DNA of 36,491 bases from Cymbomonas tetramitiformis (Eukaryota > Chlorophyta > Pyramimonadophyceae > Pyramimonadales > Pyramimonadaceae), in the NCBI GenBank assembly GCA_001247695.2, contig LGRX02035328.1, positions 1 to 36,491 on the forward strand, in the 5' to 3' direction. Positions 1 to 10,887 of this stretch are shown here, in pieces; the first letter of the stretch is position 1; every line of letters begins with the position of its first letter. Both the position numbers and the translations under genes were made by a program. Below the pieces are notes generated by a model. That model was not told the origin of the DNA. It searched no databases and saw nothing but the letters and a program-made list of their open reading frames with translations.

Positions 1-461
1 CCGGCCGAGGCCGCATCCGGGGTGGCCATGGCTTCACCCGCGAGCCCTCCCCGCTGTACTTGCGGGCGGAGGAATAGGACACAACGTGTATATATGATAT
101 TTTTATTCATATTTTGTTGTGCATATTGTGTTGTGTATATTTTGTTGTTGTAGTATTTTGTTGTGTATAATTATGCAATCATCTCAAATATTCTGCTGTT
201 ATTCATCTCTAGAACGAGGGAATGGCGCGGCCGTGCAAACGGACAAACCTAGTACCTAGGCTCTGGAATGAAGTTATAAAACCCTTCTGCGGTAACCGGG
301 AAAATCTCGGGCCAAAGTTTGGTGTACATAATTCCATTGCTCAGAGATGAATATACTAAAGATATGATATGATGTTGTTTAGCAGGGCCGTGTTATATTT
401 ATATCATTCATGATTTACGTTTCTTAATTTGTGTTTTCTGTGCATGGTGACATGCAGGGTT
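1..461. other. 5' flank of the ParB-methyltransferase gene
   Basis: The first 75 bases are GC-rich and the rest is T-rich. A short open frame starts at ATG 222 and could donate from the GT at 292 or at 333, but joining either to the acceptor at 456 (catgcag) hits an in-frame stop after a few codons. A coding leader exon is therefore not supported. A non-coding leader exon spliced to 457 remains possible. Nothing else is recognised here. Confidence 0.4.
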
Positions 462-3400
462 ATGAGTTCTTCTTCCGAAGAGGGCGCGGATTCAGTTGAA
501 GGGCCTCCTCAGGCCTATTCCTTTGCCCGGAAGCTTTGTGATAATGACTTTTACAGCGTTCCAGTCCTTGCAGATATGTATTCGAAGGAAACAAGCGGTG
601 CACATGGTCTGGGATGGTGGAGCATGAGCATCATCCCAAAAGCTTACGAGTACCCACTCCTCAAGACTCCAAGGCAGGCAGACAGTCTTGTCGGCGAGTC
701 GATGCTTGTGATTCATGGCATGATGACGATGGCAGCGGGCGAGAATTTCGAACCTTTTGCACTCGTGGTCGCTGATAAACAGGCTCTGGGATGCTGTCCG
801 TTCGTGGACTTCGTTCATACTATGCCGAAGAGAAACGTACCCAAACAGCAGCCCCTGCAAGGGAGAACTGGGAAAATTGGTCAGTATTTTCTCTCATTCT
901 TCCCTTCGTTTTCCTTCTCCTTCTAATTCAGGCCTTATTTATCTTCTGCTTATCTTTTCTAATTCAGCCTTTCGAATTCATTCGTTCTTTTCAGTACCTC
1001 AGCACCTCTTAGCGGGAATCATCATCGACAAAGTATTGTCATTTGGTCGCCCTGAAATCCCTGAACCTGACGCTGACACCGAGATGACCGTTGTTGCACA
1101 ATGGTTCAAGACGTATATCGATCTCGCCAAGGACAAGGACATAGCAGAGCATCCTCGCTTCTTAGGCATTATGCTCGCAATGGATAAATTCATTTGCCCT
1201 GGCGCGCAACCCGTAAAAAAGAGACCCATCGGTACAGTGCCCAAAATGTACACTGCTGCCTCTGACTGCTTTACTGCATCGCCTTTCATCACGACCCGGG
1301 ATTTCCGCCGTGAAGATATCTTCAGAGCTATCGATGCAAAGTACATGCTTATCACGCAAGACAACGAGCGACTCGGCAATCTTCACAAGAATCTTGGTGA
1401 AGCAGACTACTTGAAAAACGAATATTTCCCAAAGATGCTCAAGTGCTTCACCGAACTTGTGGATACATTGCATACTATTCACACCGAGCAGTACGAGGAT
1501 TATTCTCGACTCCACTCAAAGAAATACACCCCCAAAAACAATAATCTCCAGATCGTTGAACCGACTTTGCACATCTCGACATGGGCCGCGTTTGTCTCCG
1601 AGGTAATGGTTTCAAAATTCACCCCTTCTGTCAATTTTATGTTATTTTAATGCTTATCGCGTTCCGCTGCTTCTCACCTATCCGTTTGATCGCAACAGTA
1701 TCTTCCAGATCTTGGGAGTATTCGCAAAGCCGAAGATCATCTCCTGGCGGAGAACGTTCCAGAGAAAGTATCTGAGTCCGTCGAAAACTTGCAAAAAGCG
1801 GCGGAAAAGGCCCCAGTGCAAGACGAGCCCGTCCGTCCTCGACCTGAAGGACAAGATACTGCTTTGATGCAGAAAGATGTCGTCGTCATTGACACCACAC
1901 CGATATTCCACAAACGAGGATATGCCTACATTTTGGACAGCGCCCCGACGTGGACAGCTCCAGACGGCAGCGTCCGTGAAGACGACACGACGGTGGCCCG
2001 CATCCGATTTGCAAATAAGGAAGCTGGAAAGGACGACGAACTCGTGAGATCGAAACACTACCTTTGGATCATAGGTAAATCTCCCTCTCTCTATCTTAGA
2101 TAAAATGTTATCTCTTCAAATACTGAGAATTAATTTGCTTTCGTGTTGGCAGGGGGTGTCGGCAGTGCGGACCTTCTTCCTCAATCTTTGGCTGAGGTGC
2201 CAACGCAACCAGTTGCCAACTCGGCACTCGAAAGCGATGCCGGTGAGCCGATATAAAACATCTCTCCCTCTCTATCTCCCTTTCTCCTTCGCTCTCCGTC
2301 TTAGGTCACAAAAATGATATATGTATTCAAATACTGAGAATTGATTTGCTTTTGTGTTGTGAAAAGGTTCCGATAGTGACGGGCCTCCATCTGATGTTGA
2401 GGTTCCAACGCAACAAGTTGCCAACCCTGAAGGCGATGCCGGTGAGCCGATATAAAACATCTCTCGCTCTCTATCTCCCTTTCTCCTTCGCTCTCCGTCT
2501 TAGGTCACAAAAATGATATATGTATTCAAATACTGAGAATTGATTTGCTTTTGTGCTGTGAGAAGGTTTCGATAGTCACGGGCCTCCATCTGAAGCTGAG
2601 GTTGAAGCTGAAGCTGAAGCTGAGGTGCCAACGCAACCTCCAGTTGGTGGAGACGATACGGGTCGTAAACTACCATATACAAAAACGGCTACACCTCCTT
2701 CAATTGAAACTACACCTCTCACTCGTAAATCTCGAAGACTCTCTGGAATAAGCCCTTCAGGTTCCTGCGAGGCAAGCCCTGCACGTGCAGAGCCATCAGG
2801 GGCATACCCTGCAGGTGCAGGGCCATCAGGGGCAAGCCCTGCAGGTGCAGGGCCATCAGGGGCAACCCCTGCAGGTGCAGGGCCATCAGGGGCAAACCCT
2901 GCAGGTGCAGGGCCATCAGGGGCAAGCCCTGCTCCAGGGCCATCAGCGGCAAGCCCTCTCCCATCAGCGGGCCTTGTATCTCCTGCAGCTGGAACTCCGC
3001 AGCGGCCAATTCCTGCATTCATCATGGAGCAGGGTGATGAGGAGATTGTGTCCCCTTCAAAGACTCCGAAGACCGCCGATGAAACCGAGGCAGATGAGCA
3101 AAAAAAGCAGGCTGCCATTCGCAAGTATGCATCTTCCCTCCTGAGATTTACTTATACGACCATTGCTTTTTTTGATGGTGTATGTGCATTACTAAAACCA
3201 AGTATACGTTGCTTATGTGGGCCATCAGGGAAATCGATGACATGCATAAGTTGGTCGACAATAATAATCCATGTGCGACATCGTGGAGAATCCCCATCCA
3301 GTACATCGATGATGCAGAAGGAGCGCATCGCCCTCGACCACTGGACGAACATCACGCCCAGGCTATTGCCGAAATGATGTACTGGAACCCACACACCGGT

Positions 3401-6400
3401 TCGGGATCTCCAGCCCTGATTTCCGTCATAGAGAATCATAAAGATGCAACAAGCACCAACCCAGAGGCATTCGTTTGGGCGGACATCGGGAAAGGCAGAT
3501 ACAGGTAAGACCCATTGCGTTGATGGATGCATGCATATGTGTTCCAACTTACACTTTATTTGTTATTCACCTGCTTTGGACATCAGCATTTGCTGGAGGC
3601 AAAGCGTCGCTGCGTCAAGGCGGATGAAGCAAAGCACGCAAACCATGAAAATCGAACGGAAGCGTTTCAGTTCATCGAATGCCGTCTCTTCATGAACTTG
3701 AGCGCCATCGAAATGAATCAGGTGTGTCTCACTCATGCCAGTTTTCTCAGGTGCTTCTCAGGGCTTACATACTCAAGTGTTTAGGGAGGTTTACGGTCGG
3801 CCAGCTTCTCAGCTATAGTCATGATCCGTGCAATTCGTTTGCGCACGCAGCTTGGGAATGAGCAGAACAACATTGACGCCTACATGAAGCACCGCAACAT
3901 GACGGAGATCATTCTTGGCATGCGAAAACACGTGGAGAAACTGATGGCCGAACCCAACGAGAGAGACGCTGGAATGAAGAGTTTTGAGAACTTGAAATAC
4001 CGTCGGGTGCCGCCGAAGCAGAACTTGAATCCCGAATTCGAAGCGGCGCTGAAGACGCAGGTGTTCAATCACCAGAAGCTGAATGCAGACAAGAAGAACA
4101 CGCATTGGGCTGCTTGGGCTATCTCGGTGCAATCGTACCAGTTGTTCAAACAACTTCAGAGAGGTGCTGCCATTTTTGTGAATTCCGTCCCGACATTATT
4201 CTTATTTGCTCTTAGGTGTTTTTGCAGTAGCTAACTGACGATTTGGTATTTCATGTTTCCGCTTTCAGTGATGAAGGCCCACAATGAAGGTTTGCTAGAG
4301 GGAGTTGACCCGGACAATGAAGACGCCACGGAGACGACCTTGGCCACGGTTGGGTCATCTCGCAATAAGCGTAAACGTTCAATCGGTATGTCGACCGGCA
4401 CAACTGACCTCAACGCACCAACGACCAAGCAACCTAAATGGGACCCCACAGCCGGAAAGCCGATCGTCTACCATGATCTGCCGAAGGGGTTCTATGAAAG
4501 CTGGGCCCCCTTGACCGAAGGACACTTACGTGAGATCACTGACCTCGTCGACGAAGCCGTCATCGAACGGAAGTACACGGTCAAAGATATGATCAACCGT
4601 ATCGCCGAGATCAAGACTCTCAACAATGTTCGAGAGAACCTAATGCTGCTTGCCTCAGAGGCTCATAAACGATTCAACATAACAACCTCCTTGGAATCGA
4701 CACCGGCCTACCGGCAACTGAGCTTTCTCAAGAAAAACCGGCATTCTATGCAGAACTTTCTGCAAACACAACCGGGAGGGTTCGAAAACGACATATACGA
4801 CATAGGTGCAGCCTGCTTCATTCCTTACCTAGATGAAGATGGGTATCCCATACCTAAGGAAAGGAAACCAGTGGATGCTGTCGTGGATCCCGGTGCTCCC
4901 GAGTCGAAGTTCTGGGCGCGTAAGATGACGTACGGTGAGCTGGATGCAGAAATCATTGCGCTGCAAAAGAAGCTTGACACCTTTACGTTTCCCAACCCAG
5001 AACAAGACTGGGGGAAGTTTTGCGAAGTTTTCCCAGGGGCTGGGGATGAGAGAGAAATACGTACATTACTGAAGGTAATTTACCTAAGTTGCGCCCTCTG
5101 GTCGTCCTTCACGATATCTGATTTTTTCCATATCGGCTTGCGCGTTCAATTAACAACGGGGTTTGTTTACAACTGTACCAGGCGGGAGTGGTGCCCCCGA
5201 AGGTCTCCTGCAAGAACGAGCAGGAGAACCGGAAATTTCAATTTGAACAACGGCCTGCAAAAGAAAAACAGCGGCACGAGGAGAAGATAGAGAAACTGAT
5301 CAAAAACATTCCGAAGGATATAAAGTTCTACTGGAATAATATCGAGAGCAGGATGTTGCTGAAAATCGGGTCGACGACAGCATCGACTGCGGAAAACCTC
5401 CTAAAGGATCTTCCAGGTGCGTATCTCGGTTTCATATTCCATTTGTGCACCGTAGCTATGTAATTACTAATCGTTTACATTGCACACAGGTGTGAGTTAT
5501 CGAATATTGTCAAACGTTCCTGAGGGCCAGCAAGTCGACGATGATGACTACTTCTACACTCACAAGATTCCGCAGTTGGTTTTCAAGAAGGACTTTCTGC
5601 TGGAGCCCGCATCACCTGAATCCTTCACGACTCTTCCCAGGCTTCCATTCACCGGTTTCATTATGGATTGCGAGTATGCTCTGGACTCGAACAAGAAATG
5701 GTTCCCGAAACCTCTCTTAGCAGGAGAGTTCAAGCAATTCCTACACAACTTCAACAATTTGACCACGTGTGATGATTGGGTAGGGGGATGTTTCTGTGGC
5801 TTCCAACAACACCACGAGTTCTTCGAAGCCGCCAAGCAGTTTTGCCACGGGAACGCCGAAAAGATGTTCTGGGTGAAACCTTTGAGCAGATCGAACATGA
5901 TGCCCTTGGAATCCGGCGTTGCGCCACGGAACTACGCCAACCGTATGGAGTGCTTTGTCTTGTGTTACTACGTCAAGGAAGCAACACCTACAGGTCCGTA
6001 GATGTTAAGTTACGTACAATTCTGTGATTGCCTTTTGGCGTCTAAGCATGGGCAATCTGACTAAGCAGCGCTGATTGCTCTCGCAGACGAAACCCACCCA
6101 GCCGTGCATAAAAGGCTTCCCTGGATGAAGAACTTGATTAGAGTTCTCGGTGAGGAGGAGAATGCGGATAGTGATGTCGTCGATAAGCAGTTCGTGGCTT
6201 CTTGCCGAACCAACACCTGGGAATATGCCCCTGTACACTCGTCGAAATTCGCCATTAACTCCGAGGGTAAAAGAATTAACAAACACCAGAAGCCGCTGAA
6301 GCTCATCCACGACCTCATCAATATCCATATGCGAGGTCCTGAGTTAGAGGGGGAAGCGAGGGGGAAATCTGCGTACGAGGGGGTGTTACCTCTTCATCAC

Positions 6401-7125
6401 GATTATCACTTCATCTTGGATGCGTGCTGCGGTTCGGGGACCACTTCGGTAGCCGCCAACATGTTGGGATTGGGTTCCGTCGCTTTCGATAGGTAAGCAT
6501 TCATGTCTACATCCATTTTTTGAAAAATACTTTGTATATCGGTTTTAACAAGTGCTGGTGTCTTGGATGCAGGGAGCAAGGTATGGTCGACTCAGCGAAA
6601 GAGCGCATTAGGTTTCCTGATGGATTTTTTTCTTTGGCCGACGAAGTGTTGAGCAAGCAGGAATACGACGAGGTGAAAAGGCAGAGAGAGGCACATCGTA
6701 AAGAGCAAGAGAAAGTCGAGAAGGAGCGGGAGAAGAAGACGGCGGTCGAAATGAGGGAAACGGAAAAGGCCGCCAAGCAGCAGGCCGAGGCCGAGGCCGC
6801 CAAGGCCGCCAAGAAACAGCAGGCCGAGGCCGCCGAGGCCGCCAAGACCGCCAAGCAGCAGGAGGCCGAGGCCGCCAAGGCCGCCAAGAAACAGCAGGCC
6901 GAGGCCGCCGAGGCCGACAAGTCCGCCAAGCAGCAGCAGGCCGAGGCCGTCAAGGCCGCCAAGAAACAGGAGGATGCCGCCAAGAAACAGAAGGCCGAGG
7001 CCGAGAAGGCCGCCAAGAAACAGAAGGCTGAGGCCGCCAAGAAGGCGGGGCCTATACCTAAGCGGAAAGTGGCACAAGGCGGAAATCCGGGATCCGATCA
7101 GAACAAGAAAAGTAAAGCTCGCTAG
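462..7125 (+). CDS. ParB-like domain / beta-class DNA methyltransferase fusion protein, 14 exons
   Basis: Exons read by joining GT-AG sites that keep frame: 462-879, 995-1602, 1699-2074, 2153-2242, 2367-2441, 2566-3124, 3229-3504, about 3571/3587-3721, 3785-4163, 4269-5074, 5182-5416, 5490-5993, 6087-6492, 6573-7125; about 1,800 residues. The N-terminal third is unrecognised and ends in Pro/Ser/Gly/Ala decapeptide repeats. Exons 7-8 look like a ParB N-terminal domain: WRIPIQYIDD, then a helix LDEHHAQAIAEM, then GHQHLLEAKRR. Exons 12-14 look like an N4/N6 beta-class DNA methyltransferase: FIMDCEYAL where DPPY is expected, WVK, HQKPLKLIHDLI, and SAM motif I ILDACCGSGTTSVAA. The tail (6660-7050) is a Lys/Ala/Gln/Glu coiled coil followed by a basic, possibly nuclear-targeting end. 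ParB-methylase fusions are familiar in phages and bacteria. The changed DPPY suggests weak or no catalysis, so a DNA-binding or reader role is possible (inference). The exon 7-8 junction is out of frame with the only nearby AG (3585-3586), so that join is unsure. Start chosen at the first ATG after the 456 acceptor. Confidence 0.75.
2243..2640 (+). repeat. Tandem duplication of an intron-exon unit (199 bp x 2)
   Basis: Intron 2243-2366 and intron 2442-2565 are both 124 bp and almost identical. Each is followed by a near-identical exon start encoding FDS/SDS-x-GPPS-(E/D)-x-EV. Unit A is 2243-2441, unit B 2442-2640. Intron 2075-2152 and exon 2153-2242 look like an older, more diverged third copy. 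The duplication keeps phase 1 and so adds exons without breaking the frame. Confidence 0.85.
2771..2950 (+). repeat. 30-bp coding minisatellite in exon 6
   Basis: About five copies of a 30-nt unit (core gcaggtgcagggccatcagg) translate in frame to the decapeptide PAGAGPSGA(S/T/N). Copies differ mainly at the tenth residue. The array is a multiple of 3, so copy-number change would not shift frame. The encoded segment is a flexible linker before the ParB-like domain. Confidence 0.85.
6770..7045 (+). repeat. Imperfect GCC-rich coding repeat for a Lys/Ala/Gln/Glu coiled coil
   Basis: Irregular repeats of gaggccgccaag and aagaaacagcag encode runs such as EAAKAAKKQQAEAAEA. This is a predicted charged helix of about 90 residues, more GC-rich than the rest of the gene, probably grown by slippage or unequal exchange. 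Confidence 0.75.
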
Positions 7126-7506
7126 GCAATGATGATTTCCCTGCTAGGACATGGTGCCAGCACCTAGGTCAATATTTGTTGATAGTCTTAATAACCTATT
7201 GTCTCAGTGCAGAAGTACGCTGATGAAACACGTATGGTATATCTTGATATGACAATTGTAAATAAAGTATATTCTCCAAAAGTATTGGCGACATATGTTG
7301 TTGTGGAACCGATGTCATTTATGGGGCGGGTGACATGCCTCCGCTTTCATTGTGATTGCCTGATTATATTGGTTAAATGAAGTTGAGCGGTACCACGACG
7401 ACCATTGAGGTATGAAACCTATTCCCCTCTCTTCCAAAATCATTTCCCCGCTCGACACTTCATCGACGCACCTTTATTCCCATCCATCTCAGTTCAATCA
7501 ATTCCA
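7126..7506. other. Intergenic region
   Basis: Holds the 3' UTR and polyadenylation signal of the upstream gene and then an AT-rich promoter side for the MYND gene. No further gene is visible. Confidence 0.5.
7261..7266 (+). terminator. AATAAA polyadenylation signal of the ParB-methyltransferase gene
   Basis: An exact AATAAA lies 136 nt after the stop codon at 7123-7125 in AT-rich sequence followed by a GT-rich stretch. It is the only such hexamer between this gene and the next. Confidence 0.5.
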
Positions 7507-8273
7507 ATGACAATACTTGCTACTTTGCGGAAGGAAAATCCAGATAAAAACGTTTGGTTACTATGGTTCCCTGAAGAGTCCTCGCCCTCAGAACTAGCGC
7601 TCAAGAAATCGATGGAAGAGGAACATAAGATACAATTTCAAATGTATGACGCAAGCGTGCATGATAATCTGCCTTTACGGATGAAATTTTTGTACCCAGT
7701 TTGCCTGCACTGCGGGCTTCAAGATCGTTCACAACTTGCAACGTGTACCGGCTGCTATCTTGCGAATTACTGCAAAGCCCCCAAACTTGTCGGAAAGCTG
7801 ATTACGCACGGCATAAGTTTTTCTGTCGTTTTGCAAGGGGTCATATATTAGGACAGCCATATGCAAGATGCCGACCTTTGTTTAAGTACCCGGGGGATAC
7901 GCGGCATCCAGCAGAACGGAATTCCATGAGTGCTTGGTCCTATGGGGACTACCTGCAGTTTCTAGCCTTTTGGGAAATCCAATGCGTCGCATGTTTTGCA
8001 GGTCGGCCAAAGGGTCGCCCCGTCGTGAGACAGCAGATATCTGGCGGGCAAATCGTTACCTCGGTGCGCATTGAAATGCGGGACGCCACAATTTTCAAAA
8101 CCCCTCACTTTCAGAAGTATACAGCAAGAATGGGGTTTGTACACTCCAACTTACACGCTCCAGATTTTGTATATTCTGATCCATTTTACCGTCTCACTCC
8201 GTTTGGTCGGTTGATGATGTGCATCTGCAAGTTAAGGTGCCCGAAAAGCATACTTCAGAGGTTGCTTTCATAG
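7507..8273 (+). pseudogene. MYND zinc-finger gene interrupted by a frameshift inside the finger
   Basis: From ATG 7507 the frame encodes about 55 unrecognised residues and then CLHCGLQD...CTGCYLANYC, the first two thirds of a MYND zinc finger (C-x2-C ... C-x2-C ... YC). The rest of the finger, CRKADYARHKFFC, is in another frame starting at the TGT at 7788 and continues open to a stop at 8271-8273. Between the YC codon (7771-7773) and TGT 7788 there are 14 nt, so the frame breaks in a C-run (gcccccaaac). No usable intron lies there. MYND fingers are protein-protein interaction modules. It is a recent pseudogene, a sequencing error in the C-run, or, least likely, programmed frameshifting. The second half (about 160 residues) is otherwise unrecognised. 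Confidence 0.6.
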
Positions 8274-8514
8274 AATGATTGGCAATGCAGACAGGATAAT
8301 CATGGACTTCGCAGACACGCCTTCGTCGCAAAATAATAGTAGATATGTACTTGTAGGTCCTTCGATCCGAGCGGACTAGTACCGGGTATCTGATAGGCTA
8401 ATAATTCGGCAGGTCCAAGACTTTCCAAGATCATAAGCTCTATTTCTTGCCTAAACTACTCATTTGCCCCCTTTTCCCGTCAGCGACGCACCTGCTTCTA
8501 CTTCTACCATAGTC

Positions 8515-8754
8515 ATGCCATCCAAGCGGCAGTCTGTTTTCACATACATCGACCAGTTTGCCAAAAATCACGGGGAGTCTTACCCATGCAGCAATACAGT
8601 TCTTCTTCCGCCGGGTATGACTATCCAAACGTTGTGGCAGAACTACAATACACAATGCGTCGACGGCGAAGGCATGGAATGCTCACTCAGCCTTTTTTGT
8701 CGTGTGTTCAGAGAGGAGCTTAGCTCTTGGGTCAAGTTCCGTCGGATGAATTGA
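8515..8754 (+). CDS. Small MPSKR-family protein A (79 aa)
   Basis: Starts with MPSKRQSVFTYIDQF and ends with LPPGMTIQTLWQNYN...CSLSLFCRVFREELSSWVKFRR. It is a clear paralogue of the 84-aa gene at 9064: both share the nucleotides atgccatccaagcg at the start, the core LP.GMT...LW.NYN and a C-terminal F.C.FR....(V/F)KFR. An earlier in-frame ATG at 8464 exists, but 8515 matches the paralogue. The W..Y...C/S...F..vFR pattern resembles a helical N-terminal segment seen in some transposase-related proteins, but the match is too weak to assign a function. Confidence 0.55.
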   Translation: MPSKRQSVFTYIDQFAKNHGESYPCSNTVLLPPGMTIQTLWQNYNTQCVDGEGMECSLSLFCRVFREELSSWVKFRRMN

Positions 8755-9063
8755 TGCTATATAGCGACAGCATATAGCTTTGTCATTGAGCAAATTGACT
8801 TATCGTTGGAACACCGTTAAATATAATTGTATTCGAACATATTTTGAATGAAATTGTTATCGACGTTTCACATTTCCAATGTTGTGACATGCTATGTTTG
8901 TGACATGCGGGCCTTCGATCCGACCCACCTGAAAGAGGTCATTTGATTGGCCAACTGAAATCACGACGGCCACACTACTGAGATATTTAAGCACCTACCT
9001 TGTCCTCACAACTCACTTTTCAGCTTGGCACTTTTCTTTCTTCACCTGCCACCTCATCCAACC

Positions 9064-9318
9064 ATGCCATCCAAGCGAGAATGTATTGTTGCCTATGTTC
9101 TTGGCATGTATGCAACATGCCCTACTGCCCCCAGAATGAGAATGAGGAATTTTGACTATCTTCCTCATGGTATGACTGTTCGAATGTTGTGGAGGAACTA
9201 CAATGAATGTTATATGTGCAGGAATGCGGAAGGCAACAAATGCACGTTGGGGTATTTTCGATGTGTGTTTCGAAACGACCTTGCCTTTCGGTTCAAGTTC
9301 CGACAGGTTCAGCCGTAA
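9064..9318 (+). CDS. Small MPSKR-family protein B (84 aa)
   Basis: Paralogue of the gene at 8515 (MPSKREC..., LPHGMTVRMLWRNYN, C-terminal RVFR-like segment and FKFRQ). It has more cysteines in its middle (CYMCRNAEGNKC). Start at ATG 9064 in context accatgcc, conserved with its paralogue; an in-frame ATG at 9025 would add 13 hydrophobic residues. Upstream lie ccttcgatccga, also found before the 8515 gene, and an inverted CCAAT box (gattggcc, near 8946). Function unknown. Confidence 0.55.
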   Translation: MPSKRECIVAYVLGMYATCPTAPRMRMRNFDYLPHGMTVRMLWRNYNECYMCRNAEGNKCTLGYFRCVFRNDLAFRFKFRQVQP

Positions 9319-9584
9319 CGTTACCGTCAACGAAACCACGGCGGCTACGAGTCAGAATGTTATCTTGATTCCACTTTGATTTCGAGTAAGACTTAGGATT
9401 GCAACCTCCCGAGGGTTAGATTTTCGACTACTTTTCGATAAGAATAGTATACTTAAACATATGTTAACAATGTGGTAGAAGTGTATAATGTTCATTCGTC
9501 AATGGCTTGTGTTTCTTGCCGATATGCTGATGTGCCTGTGTATGGGGTTTTCTGCCTCGGTTGTGTTTTTGTCTTTGATTAAAA

Positions 9585-9810
9585 AATCGGCGACTAAGTG
9601 ATCCCGCATGTGCGAGATATACGAATTTGATTGGACCAAAAGTACACTACTCTTGCACGACCCGCGGTCCACTCACGACCAGGTACAAAAGCTCTTGCCC
9701 GACCCTTGAAGATTCATTTCCCCCTGTTTCTTCTAACATACGCACCTTCAACCATACCTTCAAACATCTGCTGCTTACCTTGAAAGCATCGCCATCTGCA
9801 GGTATTATAG
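9585..9810 (+). promoter_or_regulatory. Duplicated promoter / 5' leader, copy A
   Basis: A 226-bp segment nearly identical to 10536-10761. Both begin with aatcggcgactaagtgatcc, contain an inverted CCAAT box (tgattggacc) and a pyrimidine-rich leader, and end in ctgcaggtattatag. Each copy lies just upstream of one member of a paralogous gene pair, so it is read as promoter plus 5' UTR. The CTGCAG|GTATTA end could be a splice donor of a leader intron. Confidence 0.65.
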
Positions 9811-9847
9811 TGTGGCGCTTGCGATTACATAACACGCTACCTCCAAT

Positions 9848-10222
9848 ATGAATGCACCTCATTTCCCTGCAGACTTACCTGTTCAGCTTGAACGACTGCA
9901 CATAGAATCCGAAAAATGTCGTGTGTGCCAATCCTGGAATTTGTTTCTAATTCGCGAGGAACTGTTCGTCGATCCTGCGCTGCATCCTAGATATGACATG
10001 ACTAGACATGACCCCGCTTACGCGAAGTGGAGGTTTATCCGCAAAACGCGGGAAACATGGTATTTTCAACTGTTGGATGAGCATGTATACTCCGACGAGC
10101 AAGGCGTCGCTGACATAAGAACCCCAGTGACAATGCCGGTTCCCACGGACTATATTCCCGAGTTGAACTCCGGTGCCTCTCCCGAGAATGATGATGATGG
10201 AAAGTGGTGCAACTGCCGTTAG
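9848..10222 (+). CDS. Small Cys-rich-ended protein, pair member 1 (124 aa)
   Basis: Not recognised. Visible pattern: EKCRVCQSWN, a YDMTRHD...W.F.RKTR.TWYFQLL segment, a TPVTMPVPTDY segment, an acidic stretch and a C-terminal KWCNCR. It aligns along its length with the protein at 10888 (C.xC, YxxRH, W...R, F.LL/Q, TP.T..IP.D). Start ATG 9848 follows the duplicated promoter segment. Possible lineage-specific family; no enzymatic motif seen. Confidence 0.5.
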   Translation: MNAPHFPADLPVQLERLHIESEKCRVCQSWNLFLIREELFVDPALHPRYDMTRHDPAYAKWRFIRKTRETWYFQLLDEHVYSDEQGVADIRTPVTMPVPTDYIPELNSGASPENDDDGKWCNCR

Positions 10223-10339
10223 GAAACATATACGCTTGTGTACAGTCTTTATTTTATATTTGCAAGTTCACATTAGATACTTACACTGATGTATTATTCT
10301 GCTAGCTACACCAACACTTACCCTTATTTATGTGCTCCT

Positions 10340-10533
10340 AGACATCCTAGACAATTATTTGGTGTATATAGATTAAATTTGTATGATGATATAGATTTGT
10401 GTATCATATGCTAGTACCCATCTCAGTTGCAACTTGTTTTCTGGGAATTTAAGCATCCGAATATGCACATCCATAAACGTGTACCGTGCATGCTGACCTA
10501 AATTGCACATGGATGTGCCCACATTTGCATACG
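10340..10533 (+). repeat. Duplicated 3' flank, copy A
   Basis: A 194-bp AT-rich segment (starts agacatcctagacaatta) matching 11470-11663 at high identity. With 9585-9810 it shows that the whole unit, promoter-gene-3' flank, was duplicated in tandem. Confidence 0.8.
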
Positions 10534-10535
10534 GG

Positions 10536-10761
10536 AATCGGCGACTAAGTGATCCCGCATGTGCGAGATATACGAAGCTGATTGGACCAAAAGTACACTA
10601 CTCTTGCACGACCCGCGGTCCACTCACGACCAGGTACAAAAGCTCTTGCCCGACCCTTGAAGATTCATTTCCCCTTGTTTCTTTTAACATACGCACCTTC
10701 AACCATACCTTCAAACATCTGCTACTTACCTTGAAAGCATTGCCATCTGCAGGTATTATAG
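10536..10761 (+). promoter_or_regulatory. Duplicated promoter / 5' leader, copy B
   Basis: Copy of 9585-9810 placed upstream of the gene at 10888. A partial further copy of its end (accttgcaagcattgttatc, then tacaggtata) follows at about 10831-10860, so the leader itself was lengthened by a small internal duplication. Confidence 0.65.
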
Positions 10762-10887
10762 CTCCACATTTATCCTCACAATTTATATTTTCGACTTTTG
10801 CTATGGGCGACGCTCGCTTCAACTGCTAATCACCTTGCAAGCATTGTTATCTACAGGTATAAAATCCTGCAATATCGTGGCCACGTT

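Noticed and set aside
2719..3144. Alternative ORFs through the 30-bp repeat
   Set aside because: The repeat length is a multiple of 3, so all frames stay open; only the PAGAGPSGA frame joins to neighbouring exons in phase.
6507..7077. Long minus-strand ORFs rich in Ala/Ser/Cys or Leu/Gly
   Set aside because: Shadows of the Lys/Ala-rich coiled-coil coding repeat on the plus strand.
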